NCBI GenBank assembly: GCA_002422205.1
Contig: DITS01000023.1
Location: 1-6,116 of the forward strand
DNA from: Alphaproteobacteria bacterium UBA6178
Lineage (GTDB): Bacteria; Pseudomonadota; Alphaproteobacteria; Rickettsiales; UBA3002
DNA length: 6,116 nucleotides
Direction of reading: 5' to 3'
This document shows, piece after piece, positions 1 to 5,131 of this stretch; position 1 is the first letter of the stretch; the number at the start of each line of letters is the position of its first letter. The notes beneath the pieces were generated by a model. It had not been told where the DNA came from and did no database searches. It worked only from the letters and a program-made list of their open reading frames with translations. The position numbers and the translations under genes were made by a program.

Positions 1-1859
1 AGCAGACGTTCGCGCAGATTAATTCCGGCGTGAATGACATGGATAAGCGGTTCAAGCGCCTCAGCGGTGGCTTGAACCGCATTGGCGGCTTGATGGCCAC
101 GGCATTCGTGGGCAAGCAGGTCACCGATACCATCACCAAGTTTGAAAAACTTGAGGCCAGCCTGCGAACGGTTACCGGCTCGGCGGATAATGCGAGTGTA
201 GCCTTTGGCTTCATTGAAAAGTTTGCGGCGGAAACTCCGTTCCAGCTGGAGGAAGTCGTTGACGCTTTCATCAAGCTGAAGGCGCTGGGTCTTACCCCGT
301 CGGAGGAAGCCCTTACGTCTTATGGCAACACCGCAACCGCGATGGGGAAAACCCTCAATCAGATGATTGAAGCGGTGGCGGATGCGGCGACCGGGGAATT
401 TGAACGCCTGAAGGAATTCGGGATTAAATCCCGCGCACAGGGCGATCAGGTTACCTTCACCTTCCAAGGTGTCAGCACGACCGTTGGTAAAAACGCCAAG
501 GAAATCGAAGGTTATCTGCGTTCCATCGGCGATGTGCAGTTTGCCGGGGCGATGAAGGAACAGGCAGGCACGCTGAATGTGGCGCTTTCCAACATGGGCG
601 ATGCGTTCGCCAAGCTGGTGAAAGCCATTGGCGATGCAGGCCTGACCGACATCTTGATTTTCCTCGCCGATAAGGTGCGTTGGCTGGCGCAGGTGATTAC
701 GGATTCCATCGAACCGTTCGGGCTGGGATTTAAGGCCTTCATTGCGGAGGTGATTAAATTCGGCAACCTGTTCATTGCCGTGTTTAAGGGCGTGGGCGAT
801 GCCTTCAGCGCATTTGGCGACGCTATCTCCAACCGCTTTGAGGCGCTGGGGCAAGACCTCAAGAATTTCGTGGAAAATCCGCTGGGCGGCATTTCCTTCG
901 AGAACACCCGCAAGGCGCTGGAAACCGGCCTCGGCCAAGCGATGAGCCAAGCCTTCGATACGGCGCTGGCGGAAGCGAAGCAATTCAACGCCGACATCGA
1001 CGCACAAATCCAAGATGCGGCCATGAAAATCGTGGATGCGCGGAATGCCAAGAACAAGTCGCTTGATAGCCTGTTTCAGGAAACCAAAGAGCCGGAAAAG
1101 GTCAAAGAAACGGCCAAGGAAGTGAAGTCCTTTAATAAACTCCAGCAGGAGGCGCAGCGCATCATTGAGGCCACGCGCACGCCGCTGGAAAACTACAACA
1201 AGGAAATGTCGCAGCTGAATCAGCTGCTGGAGAAAGGCTACATCAATCAGGAAACCTTCGGGCGTGCGACTGAGCAAGCAGCGGAGCGCCTGAACAAATC
1301 CACTAAAACGACCGGTGAAACGATTGAGGGAGAATTCGATAAGATCGGCGAAAGCATGGAAGGCACGATTGCCGACTCGCTGGATGCTATCAGTGGCCGC
1401 TTCGAGAGCTTCGGCGATTTCTTTACCGGGATGCTTTCCGACCTGAACCGCTCATTGCTGAAATGGGCGCTCAACGACCTTGGCATCACCGGCAAAGGTG
1501 GCTTTATCGAGGATATTTTCGGCTCCATCAAAGGCATTTTCGGTGGTGGCGGCAGTAGCGGCGGCGGTGGATTGGGCGGTATTCTCGGTGGTATTGGCGA
1601 TTTCTTTGGCGGCTTCTTCGCCGATGGCGGCAGGCTGAAGCCCGGTCAGTTCGGTGTGGTGGGTGAACGGGGTCCCGAACTCGCATACGCCGGAAATGCG
1701 CCGCTGAATATCACGCCAAACAGCGCACTTGGTGGCGGTTCGCCCATTACTATCAACATGAGCGTGCAAACACCCGATGTCCGCAGCTTCCGGCAAAGCC
1801 AAAGCCAGATTGCGGCAGACATGGCACGTTCCATCGAACGGGCGCGGAGGAACTTATGA
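1..1859 (+). CDS. Phage tail tape measure protein (5' end outside window)
   Basis: This protein sets tail length and sits inside the tail tube as a scaffold around which the tube polymerises; it is usually released on infection. The frame is open from the first bases of the window, so the GTG at 30 is probably not the true start and a short N-terminal piece is missing. Numbering from that GTG, residues about 40-200 match the tape-measure N-terminal domain (TIGR02675-like), including AAETPFQLEEVVDAFIKLKA and TGEFERLKEFGI. Hydrophobic stretches follow at about 205-265, then a charged, helix-prone middle. A FGDFFTGMLSDLNRSLLKWA segment resembles lambda-type tape measure C-termini. A glycine-rich stretch lies at about 503-532, followed by the typical VGERGPEL motif (544-551) and a terminal SFRQSQSQIAADMARSIERA helix. 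The stop overlaps the stop of the convergent small gene. At more than 609 residues it is much longer than I recall for the R. capsulatus GTA tape measure. The family call is firm; the exact start cannot be given. Confidence 0.93.
   Translation, partial: QTFAQINSGVNDMDKRFKRLSGGLNRIGGLMATAFVGKQVTDTITKFEKLEASLRTVTGSADNASVAFGFIEKFAAETPFQLEEVVDAFIKLKALGLTPSEEALTSYGNTATAMGKTLNQMIEAVADAATGEFERLKEFGIKSRAQGDQVTFTFQGVSTTVGKNAKEIEGYLRSIGDVQFAGAMKEQAGTLNVALSNMGDAFAKLVKAIGDAGLTDILIFLADKVRWLAQVITDSIEPFGLGFKAFIAEVIKFGNLFIAVFKGVGDAFSAFGDAISNRFEALGQDLKNFVENPLGGISFENTRKALETGLGQAMSQAFDTALAEAKQFNADIDAQIQDAAMKIVDARNAKNKSLDSLFQETKEPEKVKETAKEVKSFNKLQQEAQRIIEATRTPLENYNKEMSQLNQLLEKGYINQETFGRATEQAAERLNKSTKTTGETIEGEFDKIGESMEGTIADSLDAISGRFESFGDFFTGMLSDLNRSLLKWALNDLGITGKGGFIEDIFGSIKGIFGGGGSSGGGGLGGILGGIGDFFGGFFADGGRLKPGQFGVVGERGPELAYAGNAPLNITPNSALGGGSPITINMSVQTPDVRSFRQSQSQIAADMARSIERARRNL
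1846..1858 (+). promoter_or_regulatory. Strong ribosome binding site and ATG left without a gene
   Basis: GGAGG at 1846-1850 lies five bases before an ATG at 1856-1858, which overlaps the tape measure stop TGA as ATGA. This is the same coupling geometry seen between the DUF2460 and DUF2163 genes at 3781-3784. The frame that opens here closes after 31 codons (stop 1949-1951) with a basic, low-complexity product unlike any tail protein. Inference: this is the surviving start signal of the tail gene that once followed, now separated from it by the minus-strand cassette. Confidence 0.45.
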
Positions 1860-2069
1860 GAACAGCCAAGCGACCACGGCACCAGAGGCCACGGACACAG
1901 CAAATGCAGGCCAATGGGTTTGCATCCACTTTACGAGCTCATCATATTTGATGGCCAGCCAAGGCCTATCAAAACCAATGAAAACCACACCCGAATTTGG
2001 ATCGTTTTCTATGAGTTTGCCAGCATGCCAGTGGCGGATGCGCTGCCTTATTTCTTTAATTTTTTTCAT
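1854..2069 (-). CDS. Small protein with C-terminal membrane helix, third cassette gene
   Basis: I cannot assign a function. The 71-residue product has a basic N-terminus (MKKIKEIRQRIRHWHAGKL), then an ENDPNSGVVFIGFDRPW segment and an amphipathic stretch, and ends in one hydrophobic helix at about residues 53-70 (PAFAVSVASGAVVAWLF). It is probably an inner-membrane protein with its basic N-terminal part in the cytoplasm. A WHxG...ENDP...S layout followed by a C-terminal membrane helix recalls small uncharacterised proteins of many bacteria; that is memory, not a search. The start at 2069 lies 8 bases after the Fic gene stop, with a weak AGG upstream, so it is likely co-transcribed and translated by reinitiation. 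Its TAA stop uses the TTA leucine codon that ends the tape measure gene on the other strand. Reading it as coding is supported by the protein-like composition and by the tight fit between its neighbours. Confidence 0.68.
   Translation of the reverse strand: MKKIKEIRQRIRHWHAGKLIENDPNSGVVFIGFDRPWLAIKYDELVKWMQTHWPAFAVSVASGAVVAWLFS
1856..1951 (+). other. 31-codon ORF at the insertion junction, probably not functional
   Basis: The frame starts at the well-placed ATG at 1856 and runs 31 codons to TGA at 1949-1951. The product begins MRTAKRPRHQRPRTQQ and has no recognisable domain. It lies entirely opposite the 3' half of the minus-strand small membrane protein gene, which is the better coding candidate for this stretch. 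I read it as a by-product of cassette DNA sitting behind an old start codon. It could still be translated, because its ribosome binding site is one of the best in the window. Confidence 0.25.
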
Positions 2070-2077
2070 GTATCAAC

Positions 2078-2668
2078 CTATGACTTTGCAAATTCCAACA
2101 GCGGTTCGTAATTCCCACCATCCGCCTCGCGCAGCGCGGCAATATAACGGGTGCGGATGTCATCGGGCTTGGTGAGGTCGGAGTTGCCGCCCCAGCTGAG
2201 TTTATCGCCGCCGAATTTGGCGACGATGACATCGGCCACCATACGGGCGTGCCTGCCGTTACCATTGGGGAACAGGTGAATCTTCACCAGCCGATGGTGG
2301 AAAATGACCGCCAGATTGCTGATGGGATAGGTTTTATGTTCCAGCCAGTATTGGGCATCGCCCAGCAGCGTGTGAAGTTCGGTGGCGAGGTAGATTTTAT
2401 CAACGCCGATATTTTTGTTGGTCTTGCGGAACGTGCCTGCCCATTTCCACACATGGCCATACATGCGCTTGTGGAGGTTAAGCAGGAATTTTTCTGAGAA
2501 TATATCCAGCTTGGAAAGGACGGATTTTTGCATCACCCATTTGCGCGCTTCGAGGATGTTTTCCTGCTCGAACGCATCAAGGTCTTCGCGGGTAACGAGG
2601 CTCGGAATGAGGTCGCGCTTTTCTTCTTCGTCCAGCGGGGTCTGGCCTGCGATGTAATGGTATTGCAT
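2078..2668 (-). CDS. Fic-domain protein, mobile mystery protein B family
   Basis: Fic enzymes usually transfer AMP from ATP to a hydroxyl group of a target protein and can act as toxins when their regulator is lost. The 196-residue product has the Fic core motif HLFPNGNGRHAR at 131-142, with catalytic His131. The preceding helix is IFHHRLVKI and the flap region is KWAGTFRKTNKNIGV (about 75-89). The N-terminus (PLDEEEKRDLIPS, then TREDLDAFEQENILEARKW) and the C-terminus match what I know of mobile mystery protein B (TIGR02613-like), so both ends look complete. Two oddities: Asn135 stands where most Fic proteins have the Mg-binding Asp or Glu, and no exact (S/T)xxxE(G/N) inhibitory motif is visible (nearest AFEQEN at 32-37, with Ala for Ser/Thr). 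The start lies 3 bases after the regulator's stop, and GGGAG at 2675-2679 falls inside the regulator's last codons, so translation is coupled. Target and reaction are unknown. Confidence 0.9.
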   Translation of the reverse strand: MQYHYIAGQTPLDEEEKRDLIPSLVTREDLDAFEQENILEARKWVMQKSVLSKLDIFSEKFLLNLHKRMYGHVWKWAGTFRKTNKNIGVDKIYLATELHTLLGDAQYWLEHKTYPISNLAVIFHHRLVKIHLFPNGNGRHARMVADVIVAKFGGDKLSWGGNSDLTKPDDIRTRYIAALREADGGNYEPLLEFAKS

Positions 2669-2671
2669 GGC

Positions 2672-3118
2672 TTACTCCCACAGCTTGCTGTTGGGATTCT
2701 TGGCGAGTTCTTCAGCCGTTTCTTTAATCTTCTGCTGAAGATTACCCACGCCCTGCGCCTCCAGCTGCATGGAGTGATCCACGGCGGAAACGATGTCCTT
2801 CGCTTTGTGCAGGGCTTGTTTCTGCACAATCGCTTGCAGGCTGCCTTCTTCCGGCACCAGCACATAGACTAACCGGCAATTCAACGCCTCAGCCGCCTTG
2901 CGGAGGGATTTTAACGTGATGGAGTCATCCGCTTCATTACGCTCCAAGCGTGCGACCGATTGCTTGGCGACACCCATGCGGCCTGCCAGTTGCTGAATGC
3001 TCATGCCCAAACTGGAGCGGACAGCCCGAATCCAGCCGCCCTGAACGGTTTCAGGGACGCTAACCTGCGCCAAATGCTTATCCAGCAGGTGTATCTGCAA
3101 CTGTTTTAACTTGGTCAT
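2672..3118 (-). CDS. HTH (Xre-type) regulator, mobile mystery protein A family
   Basis: This is a cytoplasmic DNA-binding protein, first gene of the cassette. The 148-residue product has a Cro/C1-type helix-turn-helix at about residues 29-85. The segment GWIRAVRSSLGMSIQQLAGR is followed by MGVAKQSVARLERNE and by SITLKSLRKAAEALNCRLVY. An alpha-helical, charged C-terminal tail follows (HKAKDIVSAVDHSMQLEAQG onward). This layout, including the VYVLVPEEGSL stretch and the DHSM.LE motif, fits mobile mystery protein A (TIGR02612-like), whose gene typically precedes the Fic partner. AGAGG at 3126-3130 on the minus strand, seven bases before the ATG, supports the start. It probably represses its own promoter at 3149-3177 and may hold the Fic protein in check, but it has no FicA/Phd-type inhibitory motif, so the antitoxin role is inference. 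Confidence 0.88.
   Translation of the reverse strand: MTKLKQLQIHLLDKHLAQVSVPETVQGGWIRAVRSSLGMSIQQLAGRMGVAKQSVARLERNEADDSITLKSLRKAAEALNCRLVYVLVPEEGSLQAIVQKQALHKAKDIVSAVDHSMQLEAQGVGNLQQKIKETAEELAKNPNSKLWE
2675..2679 (-). promoter_or_regulatory. Ribosome binding site of the Fic gene inside the regulator gene
   Basis: Read on the minus strand, GGGAG lies six bases before the Fic ATG (2668-2666). It is made from the last Trp and Glu codons of the upstream regulator gene. The site confirms the Fic start and implies that its translation is tied to that of the regulator, a common arrangement in antitoxin-first operons. Confidence 0.7.
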
Positions 3119-3199
3119 GTGTCAGCCTCTGTTGTGACTTTATAAGGCATTATGAAACAATATAAGCTGACTGTAAAGAGATAAAAGGCATAACATATT
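3119..3199. other. Intergenic gap between divergent genes
   Basis: This 81-base AT-rich stretch separates the cassette regulator (-) from the DUF2460 gene (+) and is the only sizeable non-coding stretch in the window. Besides the cassette promoter it holds only weak plus-strand signals. One is CTGACT (3167-3172) with CATAAC (3189-3194) at 16 bases, which would start transcription almost at the DUF2460 ATG. The other is AAGG at 3185-3188, eleven bases before that ATG. The downstream tail genes may therefore depend on read-through from the tape measure side. Confidence 0.4.
3149..3177 (-). promoter_or_regulatory. Sigma70-type promoter of the cassette
   Basis: Read on the minus strand, TTTACA (3177-3172) and CATAAT (3154-3149) are separated by exactly 17 bases. 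Each differs from the consensus at one position. Transcription would start near 3142, about 25 bases before the regulator ATG, leaving room for the AGAGG site. The surroundings are AT-rich, unlike the rest of the window. The regulator is a natural candidate to bind here, but I see no convincing operator palindrome. Confidence 0.6.
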
Positions 3200-3784
3200 A
3201 TGACAAGCTTCGTAGAAACCCAGTTCCCCACCGACATCAGCTACGGCGCGAATGGCGGTCCGATGTTTATGACGGATGTGGTGACCACTGTATCCGGACA
3301 TGAGCAGCGAAACAGCAAGTGGAGCCAAGCGCGTGCGCGGTATAATGCCGCCTCCGGGGTTAAAACCGAAACGCAATGGCAGGTGCTGATTGCCTTCTTC
3401 CGGGCGCGGCGTGGCAAAGCGGTGGGGTTCCGCTTCAAGGATTGGAGCGACTTCAAGGCGGTAAACCAGCCGCTGCAATCCCTCGGCGGCGATGAATACC
3501 AACTGGTGAAGCGGTATGTCAGCGGTGCGGTAGTGTCGGAGCGCATTATCAGCAAGCCGGTCGCTGGCACAGTGAAGCTCTACAAAAACAGCATTCTGCA
3601 AGTGAGCGGCTGGAGCGTGGATACAGCCACCGGCATCATCACTACCGCCCATACCGGCACGCTCACGGTGGATTTTGAATTTGATGTGCCGGTGCGCTTC
3701 GATACCGACGAGCTGGGGCTTTCGATGGATAGCTTCAATGCCGGTAGCTGGAACAACATTCCGCTGATCGAGGTGCGCGTATGA
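3200..3784 (+). CDS. DUF2460 distal tail protein (GTA orfg12-like)
   Basis: Known members form the distal tail ring that joins the tube to the baseplate hub in the R. capsulatus GTA. The 194-residue product starts with the family-typical FPTDISYGANGGPMF (9-23). It continues with GHEQRNSKWSQARARYN (33-49), FFRARRGKAVGFRFKDWSDF (66-85) and a C-terminal VPVRFDTDELGLSMD (163-177). The N-terminus looks complete, so the interrupting cassette did not remove coding sequence. The start at 3200 has only a weak, distant AAGG. That is odd beside its better-equipped neighbours and fits the loss of an original upstream coupling site. The end overlaps the next gene as ATGA. Confidence 0.93.
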   Translation: MTSFVETQFPTDISYGANGGPMFMTDVVTTVSGHEQRNSKWSQARARYNAASGVKTETQWQVLIAFFRARRGKAVGFRFKDWSDFKAVNQPLQSLGGDEYQLVKRYVSGAVVSERIISKPVAGTVKLYKNSILQVSGWSVDTATGIITTAHTGTLTVDFEFDVPVRFDTDELGLSMDSFNAGSWNNIPLIEVRV

Positions 3785-4644
3785 GAGTGATTTCACCACA
3801 GCTTGAAGCGCATTTTGGCAGCGACATGACCACGCTTGCCACCTGCTGGAAGATTATCCCGCTGGATGGCGAGGAATTAGGCTTCACCGATCACGACCAG
3901 GTATTGACCGTCGATGGGCTTGATTATGATTCTATCGCCGGGTTCACCCCGACCACGGTGGAGAGCAAATCCAACATGAGCGTGGATAATTTGGAGGTCG
4001 AAGGCCAGACATTCCCCTCAAAAATTACTGAATCCGACCTGCTGGCCGGGATGTATGACTATGCCGAGATTGAGATTTTCACGGTCAATTATGAAGACCT
4101 GAGCCAAGGAAAACTGGTGGTAAAACGTGGGCGGTTGGGCGAAGTGACGCTCAACCAGCAGCTTTTCACTGCTGAGGTGCGCGGTCTGACGCAGCATTTA
4201 AGCCAGACCATCGGCGAAGTGTATTCACCATCCTGCCGCGCTGTGCTGGGGGATGCGCGGTGCAAAAAGTCGCTCACTGGTTTCACCATCACCACGACCG
4301 TCACGGCGGTCACCAGTAACCAGACTTTCACCGCCTCGGCACTTACGCAAGCGGCGGGGTATTTCACGGGCGGCGAAGTCGAATGGACGAGCGGCAACAA
4401 TGATGGGCGGCGCATGGAGGTGAAGGAATTCGCCTCCGGCCAGCTGGTGCTGGCGCTGCCAATGGGGAAATCCATCCAAGTCGGTGATGGGTTCAAGGTA
4501 ATCGCCGGGTGCGACAAGACCCGCGAAACCTGCCGCACCAAGTTCAGCAACATTCTTAATTTCCGGGGAGAGCCGGACGTGCCGGGGGTCGATCAGCTGC
4601 TGATGACCGCAGGTACGATGGATAAGGGCAATCGCAATGGCTAG
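3781..4644 (+). CDS. DUF2163 / phage BR0599-type baseplate hub protein (GTA orfg13-like)
   Basis: This is a structural protein of the tail tip. In the R. capsulatus GTA its counterpart is the hub, which carries an iron-sulfur cluster as lambda gpL does. The 287-residue product has an N-terminal DUF2163 part (TTLATCWKIIPLDGEELGFT, then DHDQVLTVDGLDYDS) and a C-terminal BR0599-type part ending NFRGEPDVPGVDQLL. Four cysteines sit where cluster ligands would be expected: Cys152 and Cys161 (YSPSCRAVLGDARC) and Cys244 and Cys251 (GCDKTRETC). The ATG overlaps the DUF2460 stop as ATGA, with GAGG at 3770-3773 seven bases upstream. The end overlaps the peptidase gene by 8 bases. Confidence 0.93.
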   Translation: MRVISPQLEAHFGSDMTTLATCWKIIPLDGEELGFTDHDQVLTVDGLDYDSIAGFTPTTVESKSNMSVDNLEVEGQTFPSKITESDLLAGMYDYAEIEIFTVNYEDLSQGKLVVKRGRLGEVTLNQQLFTAEVRGLTQHLSQTIGEVYSPSCRAVLGDARCKKSLTGFTITTTVTAVTSNQTFTASALTQAAGYFTGGEVEWTSGNNDGRRMEVKEFASGQLVLALPMGKSIQVGDGFKVIAGCDKTRETCRTKFSNILNFRGEPDVPGVDQLLMTAGTMDKGNRNG

Positions 4645-5122
4645 AGTTTCATCATCGCAAATCGTCGTGCAGGCACGCACATGGCTTGGCACACGTTATC
4701 ACCATCAAGGGCGGCTTAAGAAATCGGCGGCGGGTCCGGGCGGCGTGGATTGTATCGGCCTGATTGTTGGCGTGGCCGATGAGCTGGGCTTGCAGGATGG
4801 CGCGGGTAATCCGCTCTCGCGTGCGGATGAAACCGATTATTCCATGTACCCGGAGCGTGGGCGGCTGGTGGGCTGCATCGAGAAATACCTGCGTCCAATA
4901 CCGCTCGATAAAATGTCCGAGGGCGATGTGCTGCTTTTTCGCACGTTCAAAGACCCGCAGCATGTGGCGTTGCTTTCCATTTATCCGACGGGTGGGCTTG
5001 GCCTGATTCATTGCAACTCCAGTGCTGGCCGCGTGGTCGAGCAGCCGCTTTCCGACACATGGCGGCGAATGCTGACCCATGCCTACCGTTTCAAAAACAA
5101 ACAACTGCAATCCCTGAAATAG
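4637..5122 (+). CDS. Phage NlpC/P60 family cell-wall peptidase (GTA orfg14-like)
   Basis: This is a cysteine peptidase that cuts peptidoglycan stem peptides, carried in the tail tip so that DNA can cross the cell wall. The 161-residue product fits the phage NlpC family (TIGR02219-like) in length and layout. The putative catalytic residues are Cys39 in GGVDCIGLI, His109 in DPQHVALL and His125 in LIHCNSS, so it looks active. The N-terminal helix IVVQARTWLGTRYHHQGR and the C-terminal THAYRF are typical. There is no signal peptide, consistent with delivery in the particle rather than secretion. AAGGG at 4624-4628 supports the start, which lies within the last codons of the DUF2163 gene. Confidence 0.93.
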   Translation: MARVSSSQIVVQARTWLGTRYHHQGRLKKSAAGPGGVDCIGLIVGVADELGLQDGAGNPLSRADETDYSMYPERGRLVGCIEKYLRPIPLDKMSEGDVLLFRTFKDPQHVALLSIYPTGGLGLIHCNSSAGRVVEQPLSDTWRRMLTHAYRFKNKQLQSLK

Positions 5123-5131
5123 AGCAACCTC

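Larger units (their letters stand above)
1854..3199 (-). mobile_element. Inserted accessory cassette (HTH regulator, Fic enzyme, small membrane protein)
   Basis: Three minus-strand genes and their promoter interrupt a plus-strand tail operon between the tape measure and DUF2460 genes, which are normally adjacent in alphaproteobacterial phages and GTAs. Two of the three belong to the 'mobile mystery protein' A and B families, named for their frequent occurrence in mobile DNA. The cassette is compact: 3 and 8 bases separate its genes, and its last stop lies within the tape measure stop region. No transposase, integrase or clear terminal inverted repeats are visible, so the mechanism of arrival is unknown. 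The hexamer TTATGA occurs at both junctions (1854-1859 and 3198-3203), but also at 3150-3155, so it is weak evidence for a target duplication. The borders given are the limits of non-tail sequence, not proven ends. Confidence 0.6.

Noticed and set aside
1541..1635. GGC/GGT-rich tract in the tape measure gene as a possible repeat or structural element
   Set aside because: It encodes the glycine-rich linker common near the C-terminus of tape measure proteins and has no regular repeat unit.
1874..1894. Direct repeat CCACGG (1874-1879 and 1889-1894) near the left junction
   Set aside because: Two six-base copies are within chance expectation, and they fall inside the small membrane protein gene.
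1777..2175. 132-codon plus-strand frame spanning the end of the tape measure and the left part of the cassette
   Set aside because: It is a shifted frame that crosses the junction; the product is of mixed composition with no domain, and both overlapped regions have better genes.
1854..3203. TTATGA hexamers at both cassette junctions as a target site duplication
   Set aside because: Six bases is short, the hexamer also occurs at 3150-3155, and it contains start codons that would be expected there anyway. Noted as a hint only.
3140..3799. Long 219-codon minus-strand frame just upstream of the cassette regulator
   Set aside because: It lies almost wholly opposite the DUF2460 gene, whose product has clear family motifs; the minus-strand product has no recognisable domain and would cross the cassette promoter.
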